Assembly: GCF_031082405.1 (NCBI RefSeq)
Contig: NZ_JAVHJU010000062.1
Span: forward strand, 124,001 to 188,000
DNA: 64,000 bases
Direction: 5' to 3'
From: Amycolatopsis sp. A133
Lineage (GTDB): Bacteria > Actinomycetota > Actinomycetes > Mycobacteriales > Pseudonocardiaceae
Shown: in pieces, positions 1 to 8,024 of the stretch
How positions within the stretch are numbered: position 1 is the first letter of the stretch
How the letters are laid out: each line of letters starts with the position of its first letter
Made by a program: the position numbers and the translations under genes
The notes under the pieces: model-generated
What the model was told of the DNA's origin: nothing
Seen by the model: the letters and a program-made list of their open reading frames with translations, nothing else
The model's database searches: none

Positions 1-1151
1 TCCTTCGAGAAGCCGAACGGCGTCAGCCCGGGCCCCTTGAGAGCGCCGGAGCTCATCGCCTCGACGACCTTCTGCCGCGTCGGGTCCGGCCCGGCCGCCT
101 TGAGCGCCTGCCCGAACGTGTAGGCCTGCACCATGCCGAACAGCACGGTGTTGGTGAACGGCTCCTTCGCGATGTACTTGTCGTGGATGCCCTTGAAGTA
201 GGCGACCCACGGGTCCGACGTCTGGGCGACGTCCGGCAGGTACCCGGTGCCGATCAGGCCGGCCAGCAGCTGCCCGCTCGAGACGCTGGCGCCGCCGCGC
301 TTGGCGAAGTCCTGCAGCAACCCGGACAGCGTCGCCGGGTCCGCGCCGATGCTGCTGACCACGAACTGCGGCTTGTACCCGATCTTCGCCGCGGCCAGGA
401 TCGACAGCGCGGTGAACGCCGGGATGCAGGCGCAGACGACGACCTCGGCGCCGGCCGCCTTGAGCGCGGACAGCTGCGGCGTCACGTCGGTGTTGGCGCT
501 GTCGTAGCCCTGCCGGACCACGACCTGGTCCTTGACGAACTGGTCGAGCCCGGCCTGGGTGTCGCGGCCGACGTCGTCGTTCTGCGTGAAGTAGCCGATC
601 TTCTTGCCGGCGAAGGTGTCCTTGATGTACTTCCCCTGGATCTTGCCTTCCCGGGTGTAGTCCACCTGGTACCCGAAGGTCATCGGCGCCTTCTGCGGGT
701 TGTCCCAGGCGAGCGCGCCGGAGGACACCAGCAGGTCCGGCACGCCTTCGGTGTTCAGGTAGTCGACGACCTTGGAGTGCGTCGGCGTGCCGAGCCCGCC
801 GACGATCGCGAACACCTTGTCCTGCAGGACGAGCTTCTTCACGACCTCGACGGTCTTCGTCGGGTTGTAACCGTCGTCCTCGACCTTGTAATCGATCTTG
901 CGGCCGTTGATCCCGCCGCCGTCGTTGATCGCCTGGTACACCGCGCGGGCGCCGGCGGAGATCTTGCTGTACCCCGGCGCCGCGGGCCCGGTGAGCGGCT
1001 GGTGCGTGCCGATCACGACCGTGTCCTTGGTGACGCCGACGGCCGAATCGGCGGCCTGCTGCCCACCGCCGTCGCTCTCCCCCGCGCCGCTGCACGCGGT
1101 CAGCGCCAGGGCGAGGGCGACGATGCCCGCGCCGGCCTTAATGCTTCTCAT
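1..1151 (-). CDS. Branched-chain amino acid ABC transporter substrate-binding lipoprotein (3' end beyond left edge)
   Basis: Periplasmic-binding-protein type 1 (LivJ-like) solute receptor feeding the LivHMGF transporter encoded just upstream. The protein begins MRSIKAGAGIVALALALTAC, a lipoprotein signal peptide with a lipobox ending in Cys20, and continues with the family's VIGTHQPLTGPAA opening and an IGYFTQNDDVGRD segment typical of LivJ/amide-type receptors. About 383 codons are present and the C-terminus lies outside the window. The ATG at 1151 follows an AGGAG ribosome site and lies inside the end of livM (14-nt overlap), so translation is probably coupled. The ligand could be an amino acid, amide, urea or short acid; sequence alone does not decide. 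Confidence 0.9.
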   Translation of the reverse strand, partial: MRSIKAGAGIVALALALTACSGAGESDGGGQQAADSAVGVTKDTVVIGTHQPLTGPAAPGYSKISAGARAVYQAINDGGGINGRKIDYKVEDDGYNPTKTVEVVKKLVLQDKVFAIVGGLGTPTHSKVVDYLNTEGVPDLLVSSGALAWDNPQKAPMTFGYQVDYTREGKIQGKYIKDTFAGKKIGYFTQNDDVGRDTQAGLDQFVKDQVVVRQGYDSANTDVTPQLSALKAAGAEVVVCACIPAFTALSILAAAKIGYKPQFVVSSIGADPATLSGLLQDFAKRGGASVSSGQLLAGLIGTGYLPDVAQTSDPWVAYFKGIHDKYIAKEPFTNTVLFGMVQAYTFGQALKAAGPDPTRQKVVEAMSSGALKGPGLTPFGFSK

Positions 1152-2208
1152 GGTTCTCCTTCTCACTCGCGGATCGACGGAGGAGGCCGCCAAGTCGTTG
1201 GAAACCGCCCTGGATGCCACGCGGGAAAGCCAGCACGACGACGATGAGGATCACGCCGTACACCGCGAGCGGGAGGTTGTTGGCCACGTCGGTGTTCAGG
1301 TGCAGGACGTCGGCGAGGTCCTCGGACCAGGCCTGGAAGTACACGAGCGCGACCGCCCCCCACAGCGCGCCCCACAGGGTCCCGAGCCCGCCCAGCACCA
1401 CGGCCGCCAGCAGGCTCAGCGACAGCGCGGGCGTGAACGAACCGGGTGCGGCGGTGCCGAGCAGGAACGCCTGCAGGCCACCGGCGAGCCCGCCGCACAC
1501 CGCGCTGACCAGGAACGCGAGGATCTTCGTGCGCCCGACGGCGATTCCGCTCAGCGCGGCGGCGACCTCGTCGTCGCGGACCGCGCGGAAGTCCCGCCCG
1601 AGCCGGCCGCGGACGATGTTCACCACCAGGACCAGCGCCAGCAGCACGCTGAGCCAGACGATCCAGGTCTGCCAGCGCAGTTCCGGGACACCCACCCCGG
1701 CCGGTCTGCTGTGGACGGTGAAGCTCAACCCGTTGCTGCCGCCCAGGAAATCGGGGAACCGCCGGGTCAGCGCGGGCAGGCCGACGGCCAGCGCCAGGGT
1801 CGCCCCGGCGAGGTACGGGCCGCGCAGCCGGGCCGCCGCGGCGCCCGCCAGCAGCCCGGCCAGCCCGCCGGCGGCCGAAGCCAGCAGCAGGTCGGCCCAC
1901 AGCGGGAACGACGGGACGCGCCGCACCAGCAGCGCCACCGTGTAGGCGCCGATGAACATGAAAGCGCCGTGCCCCAGGGAAACCTGCCCGGTGAGCCCGG
2001 TCAGCAGGGTCAGCCCGGCCACCGCGACCAGGTAGTAGCCGATCGTCGCGATGCGCAGGTTGGTGAACTCGTCGGTGACCAGGGTGAGCACCACGACCAC
2101 GGCGAAGGCCCCCAGCGCGGCCAGCGCGTGGACGAGCAGCGGCGGGAGCGCGCGGCGCTTTTGCGCCGTCTCCACCCGAACTTGCGGGGATTCGGTGCGC
2201 ACGGTCAT
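1138..2208 (-). CDS. livM: Branched-chain amino acid ABC transporter permease, LivM type
   Basis: 356-residue inner-membrane permease with about ten hydrophobic segments. The LivM signature is clear in the N-terminal half (GQVSLGHGAFMFIGAYTVAL), followed by the cytoplasmic EAA-like loop GRDFRAVRDDEVAAALSGIA that docks on the LivG/LivF ATPases. The ATG at 2208 overlaps the livH stop by 4 nt (ATGA), and the 3' end overlaps the receptor gene. Length is normal for the family. Substrate range is set mainly by the binding protein, so the exact cargo is unknown. Confidence 0.93.
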   Translation of the reverse strand: MTVRTESPQVRVETAQKRRALPPLLVHALAALGAFAVVVVLTLVTDEFTNLRIATIGYYLVAVAGLTLLTGLTGQVSLGHGAFMFIGAYTVALLVRRVPSFPLWADLLLASAAGGLAGLLAGAAAARLRGPYLAGATLALAVGLPALTRRFPDFLGGSNGLSFTVHSRPAGVGVPELRWQTWIVWLSVLLALVLVVNIVRGRLGRDFRAVRDDEVAAALSGIAVGRTKILAFLVSAVCGGLAGGLQAFLLGTAAPGSFTPALSLSLLAAVVLGGLGTLWGALWGAVALVYFQAWSEDLADVLHLNTDVANNLPLAVYGVILIVVVLAFPRGIQGGFQRLGGLLRRSASEKENHEKH

Positions 2209-3056
2209 ACCCGCCTCACCTTGGCCCGGCCGAACAGCCCGCTGGGCCGCAGCGTCAGCACGACCACGAGGATGGCCAGCGCGGCGATCGTCACCATCTC
2301 CGGTCCCAGGTAGCCGGACACATAGGACAGTCCGACGCCGAGCACGAACCCGCCGGCGATGGTGCCCAAGGGGTTGTCGAGGCCGCCGAGCACCGCCGCG
2401 GTGAGCGCGTAGACGAAGACGCCGTCCAGCACGTTCGGGAAGAGGAACGGCGGGGTGGCGAGCAGCCCGGCCAGCGAGCCGACGGCCGCGGCCAGTCCCC
2501 AGCCGGCGGTGAGCATCAGCCCGACCCGCACCCCGAGTGTCCGCGCCACTTCCGGCGCGAACGCCGCCGCGCGCATCCGCAGGCCCAGCGGCGTGTACTT
2601 GAACACCACCAGCACCAGCGCGGCGATGGCGAGGACGATGAGCACGACGAACAGGTCGTTGGCGGAGAACCGGCCGCGGAAGTCGAAGGCGTACGGGAAC
2701 GCCAGCGGCTCGTTGGACCAGATCATCCCGGCGACCGCCTGGAGGACCAGCAGCAGCCCGAGGGTGACGATGATCGAGCTGAGTTCGGAGCGGTGCCGCA
2801 GCGGCCGGATGAGCAGCCGTTCGGTGGCGACGCCCAGCAAGGTCCCGGCGACGATGGCGACGGCGAACCCGAGCCAGTAGCTGCCCGTCGCCTTCGTCAC
2901 CGAGTACGCGAGGTAGGTCGAGATCAAGGCGAGGGCGGGTTGCGCGAAGTTCACCACCCGGGTGGCCCGGTAGATGATGACCAGGGCGAGCCCGAGCGCC
3001 GCGTACACCGCGCCGGCCGAGATCCCGCCGAGGGTCAGGTCGAAGAAGTCCTGCAT
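2205..3056 (-). CDS. livH: Branched-chain amino acid ABC transporter permease, LivH type
   Basis: 283-residue membrane permease that pairs with LivM. It opens with GGISAGAVYAALGLALVIIY and VVNFAQPALALISTYLAY, the canonical LivH first and second membrane segments; a conserved cytoplasmic loop (RAAAFAPEVARTLGV) lies near residue 175. It starts 28 nt after the livF stop and overlaps livM by 4 nt. Nothing looks truncated. Confidence 0.93.
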   Translation of the reverse strand: MQDFFDLTLGGISAGAVYAALGLALVIIYRATRVVNFAQPALALISTYLAYSVTKATGSYWLGFAVAIVAGTLLGVATERLLIRPLRHRSELSSIIVTLGLLLVLQAVAGMIWSNEPLAFPYAFDFRGRFSANDLFVVLIVLAIAALVLVVFKYTPLGLRMRAAAFAPEVARTLGVRVGLMLTAGWGLAAAVGSLAGLLATPPFLFPNVLDGVFVYALTAAVLGGLDNPLGTIAGGFVLGVGLSYVSGYLGPEMVTIAALAILVVVLTLRPSGLFGRAKVRRV

Positions 3057-3084
3057 ACCGGACCGTTCACCTCCATGATGAGCT

Positions 3085-3792
3085 TCAGAAGCCGAGGTAG
3101 GCGTGGCGGAGGCCGTCGTCGGCCAGGAGTTCCGCGGCGGTGTCGACCGCCACGACGCGGCCGAGCGCGAGCACGTACCCGCGGTCGGCGATGGACAGCG
3201 CGCTGTGCGCGTTCTGCTCGACGAGCACCACGGTGAGCCCGGTGGAGGCCCGCAGGTCGCGCAGGATGCCCATGATCCGCGCGGTGATCAGCGGCGCGAG
3301 CCCCAGCGACGGTTCGTCGAGCAGCAGCAGCCCGGGCCGGCTCATCAGCGCCCGGCCGATGGCGAGCATCTGCCGTTCCCCGCCGGAGAGCGTGGAGGCG
3401 GGTTTCGCCGAACGTTCTTCGAGAGCGGGGAAGAGCTCGTACATCTCCTTGCGCGCGGCCGCGCGGTCGGCGCGGTCCTTCCGCCACAGCGCACCCAGCC
3501 GGAGGTTCTCGTCGACGGTCAGTTCGGTGATCACCCCGCCGCCCTCGGGCACGTGCGCGACCCCGCCCCGGGCGATGCGGTCCGGCGCCAGCCCGGTGAG
3601 TTCCGTGCCGTCCCAGGTGATCCGCCCGCCGCGGGCGGGGTGCAGACCGGAGATCGTGCGCAGCAGCGTGGTCTTGCCGGCACCGTTCGCCCCGAGCACG
3701 GCGGTGATCCCCCCGCGGTCGACGGTGATGCCGACGCCGTCCAGCGCGCGGACGGCACCGTAGGCCACGGACAGGTCTTCGATCTCAAGCAC
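3085..3792 (-). CDS. livF: Branched-chain amino acid ABC transporter ATP-binding protein, LivF type
   Basis: 235-residue ABC ATPase. The GTG at 3792 gives VLEIEDLSVAYGAVRALDGV, the normal LivF start; the reading frame stays open far upstream but that extension is low-complexity and not family-like. Walker A is GANGAGKT (about residue 38), the signature is LSGGERQ and Walker B is LLLLDEPSLGLAP, followed by the H-loop region VVLVEQNAHSAL. The start overlaps the stop of the repetitive ORF 3785-4195 by 8 nt (GTGCTTGA). The same GTGCTTGA junction occurs at the end of livG, showing that livF originally followed livG directly. Confidence 0.93.
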   Translation of the reverse strand: MLEIEDLSVAYGAVRALDGVGITVDRGGITAVLGANGAGKTTLLRTISGLHPARGGRITWDGTELTGLAPDRIARGGVAHVPEGGGVITELTVDENLRLGALWRKDRADRAAARKEMYELFPALEERSAKPASTLSGGERQMLAIGRALMSRPGLLLLDEPSLGLAPLITARIMGILRDLRASTGLTVVLVEQNAHSALSIADRGYVLALGRVVAVDTAAELLADDGLRHAYLGF

Positions 3793-4195
3793 CGGACGCC
3801 TCCTCGGCGGGGTCGGCGGGGTCGGCCGGCTCGGTGACGGGAACCCGACCGGCAACCTCCGCGGCGGGGTCGGCCGGCTCGGCAACGGAAACCGGGTCGG
3901 CGGGGTCGGCCGGCCCCGCCACGAAAACCGGACCGGCAACCTCCACGGCGGGATCAGCCGGCTCCACAACGAAAACCGGACCGGCAGCCTCCGCGACGGA
4001 ACGAGCCGGCTCCGCAACGAAAACCGGACCGGCAACGGAAAACTCCGGACCCACCGGCCACCCGACCGCCCGCGGCGCCGCGGCGGACCCCAGCGAGCCA
4101 CCGCCACGCGGACCGGCCGGAGCCGCCATGAGCGCCCGGCGCCACCAAGCGGAATCGAGCGCGCGCACCACGGACCAGCCTTCGACCTCAAGCAC
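3785..4195 (-). CDS. 136-aa repetitive protein made from a duplicated livG/livF junction
   Basis: Not a recognised family. The frame starts at GTG 4195 with VLEVEGWSVVRALDSAWW, a decayed copy of the LivF N-terminus (VLEIEDLSVAYGAVRALD), and ends in DPAEEASGA, the same C-terminus as LivG (GDPAEEASGA). Between them lie about five copies of a 16-residue unit resembling PADPAAEVAGPVFVAE. Both ends carry the GTGCTTGA start/stop overlap, so livG, this ORF and livF form an unbroken coupled chain. The most economical history is a tandem livG-livF duplication that collapsed to a LivF-start/LivG-end fusion and then filled with a minisatellite. No membrane segment or catalytic motif is visible. Whether it is translated into a functional protein is unknown. 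Confidence 0.5.
   Translation of the reverse strand: MLEVEGWSVVRALDSAWWRRALMAAPAGPRGGGSLGSAAAPRAVGWPVGPEFSVAGPVFVAEPARSVAEAAGPVFVVEPADPAVEVAGPVFVAGPADPADPVSVAEPADPAAEVAGRVPVTEPADPADPAEEASGA
3820..4037. repeat. 48-bp minisatellite, about five units, one shortened to 36 bp
   Basis: Units begin near 3820, 3868 (36 bp only), 3904, 3952 and 4000 on the plus strand, with cores such as GTCGGCCGGCTC and AACGAAAACCGGACCGGCAA. The period of 48 (and the 36-bp deletion unit) is a multiple of three, so the minus-strand ORF stays open across all copies. Units are about 80-90% alike, meaning the array is not brand new. It sits exactly between the two copies of the livG/livF junction. Confidence 0.88.
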
Positions 4196-4979
4196 CGGAC
4201 GCCTCCTCGGCGGGGTCGCCGAGGTAGGCCTCGGCCACGCGGGGGTCGGCCTGGATCTCGGCCGGGGTGCCCGCCGCGATCACCTCGCCGAAGTTCAGCA
4301 CCACCACGCGGTCGCAGACCTCCATGACCAGGTCCATGTGGTGTTCGACCAGCACGACCGCCATCTGCCGCCGCAGCGAGACGATCAACGTCGACAGCTC
4401 GGCGAGCTCGGCCGCCGACAGCCCGCTCGCGGGTTCGTCCAGCAGCAGCAGGTCGGGTTCGGCCACCAGCGCCCGGGCGAGCGCCACGCGTTTCCGGACC
4501 CCGTAGGGGAGAACGCCCGGGAGCCGGCCCGCGAGGTCGCCGATCCCCAGTTCCCCGAGGGTCGCCCGGGCCCGGTCGGCGAGGCCGGCTTCGTCGCGCG
4601 CCGACCGGCCGGCGCCGGCGAGCGCGGGCAGCAGGCCGGTGCGGGCGTGGCGGCCCGCGCCGGCCATCACGTTCTCCAGCACGGTCAGCCCGGGGAACAG
4701 GCCGAGACCCTGCAGCGTCCGGACGATCCCGAGCCGGGCGAGGTGTTCCGGGCGGTGGCGCACGAGCGGCTGCCCGCGCCACAGCACCCGGCCCGCCTGT
4801 GGCCGGACGAACCCGCAGACGACGTTGAACAGCGTCGTCTTGCCCGCGCCGTTGGGGCCGATGACCCCGACGACGGTGCCGGCGTCGACGCTCATGCGGA
4901 CGTCGTGCAGGGCCGTGAGGCCGCCGAAGCGCACGGTGAGGCCGTCGACGGTGAGCAAGTCCTCGCCGGGAAGCGTCAT
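4188..4979 (-). CDS. livG: Branched-chain amino acid ABC transporter ATP-binding protein, LivG type
   Basis: 263-residue ABC ATPase and probably first gene of the liv operon. The ATG at 4979 follows GGAG and gives MTLPGEDLLTVDGLTVRFGG. Walker A is GPNGAGKT, the C-loop is the LivG-variant LPYGVRKRVALARAL, Walker B is LLLLDEPASGLS, and the end (VAEAYLGD) is the LivG hallmark. The long upstream extension of this frame is antisense/intergenic noise and is rejected. The last codons (PAEEASGA) are duplicated at the end of the ORF at 3785. Confidence 0.93.
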   Translation of the reverse strand: MTLPGEDLLTVDGLTVRFGGLTALHDVRMSVDAGTVVGVIGPNGAGKTTLFNVVCGFVRPQAGRVLWRGQPLVRHRPEHLARLGIVRTLQGLGLFPGLTVLENVMAGAGRHARTGLLPALAGAGRSARDEAGLADRARATLGELGIGDLAGRLPGVLPYGVRKRVALARALVAEPDLLLLDEPASGLSAAELAELSTLIVSLRRQMAVVLVEHHMDLVMEVCDRVVVLNFGEVIAAGTPAEIQADPRVAEAYLGDPAEEASGA

Positions 4980-5015
4980 CGATGACTCTCCACTCTCACT
5001 ATGTGGACCAGGCCG

Positions 5016-5031
5016 TACCGCGCGGTCGGTA
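5016..5031. promoter_or_regulatory. Candidate TetR-type operator upstream of livG
   Basis: TACCG-N6-CGGTA around a central ACCGCGCGGT palindrome, 37-52 bp upstream of the livG start. The position suits an operator for the liv operon. No regulator gene is adjacent, so the cognate factor is unknown. Confidence 0.4.
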
Positions 5032-5155
5032 TGAAGAGGGTGGGCTGCGGCGGCGGTCGTGTCAAGGTGCGAACCGCCGAAACGCCGACTCCGGCGCGGG
5101 TGGTCCGGAAATTTCGCGATAGCCGCCGACCACGAAAAAGTCTTGACGGCACAAG

Positions 5156-5185
5156 AAAAGGGCGGGTGCACGCACCCGCCCTTTT
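5156..5185 (-). terminator. Intrinsic terminator of the orphan binding-protein gene
   Basis: Perfect arms AAAAGGGCGGGTGC and GCACCCGCCCTTTT separated by two bases, 15 nt beyond the stop of the gene at 5201. The T-run on either strand makes it usable in both directions. It insulates the liv operon from the upstream gene. Confidence 0.85.
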
Positions 5186-5200
5186 GCCGTCGGCCGCCGC

Positions 5201-6181
5201 TCAGCCGCTGCCGGTCTGCGGGGCGATCATCGAGGAGGCGTCGATCCTCGTCTGGACCACGCCGAGCTGCTGCAGCAGGTCCGGCACCCGCTGGATGCGG
5301 CGGGCGTCCAGGGTGGACCCGAAGGCGGGCATCACCATCAGGCTGGCGATGTCCTGGTCCACGCGGGCGTTGCGGACGACGAGCGGCTCGATCCGGGCCC
5401 GGTCCACCGCGGCGCGCGTGGCGTTGAGCATCGCCCGCTGGAACGCCGCGAGTGTCTTCGGGTGGTCCTGAACCCACTTCGCGGTGGCGGCGTAGCCGGT
5501 GAGGGGGAAGTTCTGCGTGCTGCCGCTGGCGGCGTCGATGACCGGGTACGCACCGGCGGTCCTGGCCGCCTGGGTGAGGAACGGCTCCGGCTGGTAGGCC
5601 GCGTCGACCCGGCCCTGCGCCAGCGCGGCGCTCATCTCCGGCAGCGGCATCGGGACCCACTGCACCTTGCCCGGGTCGACGCCGTGGTCCCGCATCACCG
5701 ACCGGGTCAGCACGTCCGAAGCGGCGTTCTTCGAGCTGATGGCGATCCGCTTGCCCTCGAGGTCGTCGACGGTCTTCACCGGCGAGTTCGGCACGGTGAC
5801 GACCTCGTTGCTGCGCGGGCTCGCCGAAGTCCCGTCGGTCACCAGCTTGATGTCCGCCGAGCCGCTGCTCTTCGCCAGGAAGAACAGCGTGTAGGTGGAC
5901 AGCGCGAGGTCGTCCTGGCCGCTCGTCATCCGGCTCAGCGTCTCCTGCCCGCTGGCACCGACGTCGGTCTGCACCTCCAGCCCCTCGGCCTTGAAGTAGC
6001 CGCCCTCCTGCGCCAGCCACAGCGGGGCGAGGTCCACGGTGGTGAGGATCGCGACCTTGATCGACGGCTTTTCGACGGCACCGGCCCCGCTGGAGCCCTT
6101 CAGCCGGCTGCAGCCGCTCAGCAGCAGGACGGGGATCAGGGCGAGCACGGCGAGCCGGCGTGTCGAGGCGCGTTGAAGCAT
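5201..6181 (-). CDS. NMT1/SsuA-like ABC substrate-binding lipoprotein
   Basis: 326-residue secreted lipoprotein of the class II periplasmic-binding fold that serves nitrate, sulfonate, taurine, thiamine-precursor or hydroxypyrimidine transporters. The signal peptide ends in LLLSGC (lipobox), followed by IKVAILTTVDLAPLWLAQEG, the family's opening strand and helix; the region around DLEGKRIAISS and residues AAYQPEPFLTQAA are also typical. It has its own terminator and no adjacent cognate permease or ATPase, so it is an orphan receptor here. Ligand unassigned. Confidence 0.82.
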   Translation of the reverse strand: MLQRASTRRLAVLALIPVLLLSGCSRLKGSSGAGAVEKPSIKVAILTTVDLAPLWLAQEGGYFKAEGLEVQTDVGASGQETLSRMTSGQDDLALSTYTLFFLAKSSGSADIKLVTDGTSASPRSNEVVTVPNSPVKTVDDLEGKRIAISSKNAASDVLTRSVMRDHGVDPGKVQWVPMPLPEMSAALAQGRVDAAYQPEPFLTQAARTAGAYPVIDAASGSTQNFPLTGYAATAKWVQDHPKTLAAFQRAMLNATRAAVDRARIEPLVVRNARVDQDIASLMVMPAFGSTLDARRIQRVPDLLQQLGVVQTRIDASSMIAPQTGSG

Positions 6182-6527
6182 GCCACTCCTCGCGGAAGAA
6201 TCTTCGGATCACGGAATCCGGCTCGTCGAGCCGTGATTCGCCGGACTGTAGATGACGATTTCCGCGTCCGCAAATCGTTGCCGGAAACTGCCGAGCCGAT
6301 GATCACGGCAGGAAACAAACCCACGAGAAACCTGCACAGAGCGTGATCGATATCCGCCAACCGGACCAGCACATCACTGCAGATGGCTACCAACAGAGCG
6401 TGACTTCATCGTCACGCTCCATGTTCGACGACCTATTCGCAAACGAATCGCGCACCTGCCTCCCAATAGCGGTGAACGAATTGCGCACGCAGATTCGACG
6501 AATGAAGAAAGAATTCTGCTTCCGCGG
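6182..6527. promoter_or_regulatory. Relatively AT-rich 346-bp intergenic region with inverted repeats
   Basis: No convincing gene. It contains a perfect 9-bp inverted repeat with 6-bp loop (GAGCGTGAC at 6396-6404, GTCACGCTC at 6411-6419), a second partial copy of the half-site (CAGAGCGTGA near 6336), and a GGCTC-GTC-GAGCC hairpin at 6220-6232 nested in ATCACGG/CCGTGAT. It lies between two minus-strand genes, so it should hold the promoter of 5201-6181 and the 3' end of the serine hydrolase transcript. Confidence 0.5.
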
Positions 6528-7904
6528 TCAGGTGACCTTCGGCGTCGCCCGCATGCCGACGTACACGCAGCCGGTGCCGTCCGTCAGCTCCGAGAACACG
6601 ACCGGCATCCAGGCGTCGCTGAAGGCACCGTCGGCCCGCCCGGCGAACACCGTCTCCGAGACGGCGACGAGGTCCGACTCGATCGCCGGCGCCAGGCCGG
6701 CCATGCCGTCGACGAACGCGTACCGCAGGTGCGGGACACCGTCGCGCTCCGACACGGTGATCTCGACGCCCTCCCGCCGGTAGGTGCCCACGCGGTCGCC
6801 GAGGCCGGCCGGCACCGGCTCCGCGGGCGGGCCGAACGGTGCCGGCATGCGGACCCCGGCCAGTTCGCCGAGCAGCTCCCGGAAGAGGTCCGAATACAGC
6901 CGCCGGGCGCCCCCGCCGTTGGTCAGCAGCACGGCCGCCACTCCGCTTTCCGGTGCCACGCGCAGGAAACCGTACTGGCCGATCGTCGCGCCGTCGTGGC
7001 CGAAGCCGGGGGTGCCGTCCCAGTCGTAGAGCGTCCAGCCGAGGCCCCAGCCGTCGGAGTCGACCGTCCACTTGTCGGGACAGTCGGTCTCGCGCCGCTG
7101 CATCGCGGCGACGGTTTCCGGGCGCAGCAACCGGGTTCCGTCCGGTGCGGCGCCGCCGTCGAGGTGCATCCGGGCGAGCCGCAGGACATCGGCCGCGGTG
7201 GCGCAGAGGACCCCGCCGTACGGCCCCGCCGAACGCGGCAGCGGGTTCCACACCGGCGCCGGGTCGGGGTCGGCGCCCGGGCCGCCGAGGTGCCCCATGG
7301 CGGCCCGGAAGCGCAGGACGTCTTCGGGGAGCGTCACCGTGTGCGTGAGGCCGAGCGGGGTGCAGAGCCGGTCCCGGAGGGCGGCGTCCCAGGTTTGCCC
7401 GGTGAGGACCTCGACGATCCGGCCGAGGACGTTGTAGCCGACGCTGCTGTAGGAGATGGCCGTCCCGGGTGGACAGTCGAGGGGGACGTCGCCTGCCGCC
7501 TCGACGTAGGCGGCGAGGCAGTCGTCGCCGCGTCCGGTGTCGTGGGTGAAGTCGCAGGTGAGCCCGCTCGTGTGGGACAGCAGCTGCCGGGCGGTGATCG
7601 TCGCCGAGGCGGCGGGATCGGCGACCGTGAAGCCCGGCAGCACGGCGCGGACCGGCGCGTCGAGGTCCAGCCTGCCCTCCTCGGCGAGCTGCATGACGAG
7701 CGTCGCGGTGTGGATCTTGGTGATCGAGCCGGCCTGGAACAGCGAATCGGTCGTCGCGGCCACGCCGGTGCCGCGGTGCAGCACGCCGGTGGCGAGTTCG
7801 TGGATCTCGCCGCCGGCGAGCACGGCGAGGGCGGCGCCCGGGACGTGGTGCACGGCACGCAGCTCGTCGAACCGGCGCTGCCAGCGGGCGGAGTCGAAAG
7901 TCAT
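6528..7904 (-). CDS. Serine hydrolase of the beta-lactamase/class C (PBP4*-like) family
   Basis: 458-residue protein, probably cytoplasmic because no signal peptide is seen. The N-terminal two thirds hold the class C fold: the nucleophile motif SITK in FQAGSITKIHT (about residue 58), the second motif region ISYSSVGYNVLG (YSS rather than the usual YSN), and HDG in place of KTG. The last 100 residues form a separate beta-rich domain, as in many EstB-type esterases. ATG 7904 follows GGAGGG. It is divergent from a TetR gene across a 120-bp region full of palindromes and is probably repressed by it. Ester or peptide substrate unknown. Confidence 0.88.
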   Translation of the reverse strand: MTFDSARWQRRFDELRAVHHVPGAALAVLAGGEIHELATGVLHRGTGVAATTDSLFQAGSITKIHTATLVMQLAEEGRLDLDAPVRAVLPGFTVADPAASATITARQLLSHTSGLTCDFTHDTGRGDDCLAAYVEAAGDVPLDCPPGTAISYSSVGYNVLGRIVEVLTGQTWDAALRDRLCTPLGLTHTVTLPEDVLRFRAAMGHLGGPGADPDPAPVWNPLPRSAGPYGGVLCATAADVLRLARMHLDGGAAPDGTRLLRPETVAAMQRRETDCPDKWTVDSDGWGLGWTLYDWDGTPGFGHDGATIGQYGFLRVAPESGVAAVLLTNGGGARRLYSDLFRELLGELAGVRMPAPFGPPAEPVPAGLGDRVGTYRREGVEITVSERDGVPHLRYAFVDGMAGLAPAIESDLVAVSETVFAGRADGAFSDAWMPVVFSELTDGTGCVYVGMRATPKVT

Positions 7905-7918
7905 CGGTGTTCCCTCCA

Positions 7919-7985
7919 TGCGTACAGTGTTCCATCTTTGCGCACACTGTACGCATACCCGAACGACGTACGCAATCGGCGTACG
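7919..7985. promoter_or_regulatory. Two palindromic operators in the hydrolase/TetR divergent promoter
   Basis: Site 1: 12-bp perfect arms TGCGTACAGTGT (7919-7930) and ACACTGTACGCA (7944-7955). Site 2: CGTACGC-AATCG-GCGTACG (7967-7985). Both share GCGTAC/GTACGC half-sites and sit between two divergent starts (7904 and 8025), the normal position for TetR auto- and target regulation. Confidence 0.75.
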
Positions 7986-8024
7986 GCGTGCGCTAGAGTG
8001 GAACGGACGAGAGGAGGCCGGACG

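Noticed and set aside
183..1247. Long plus-strand open frames opposite the Liv receptor
   Set aside because: Arg/Ala/Gly-rich low-complexity product with no family pattern; a GC-rich antisense shadow of a well supported gene.
3820..4037. CRISPR or VNTR outside a gene
   Set aside because: Units are contiguous without spacers and keep one reading frame open, so this is a coding minisatellite.
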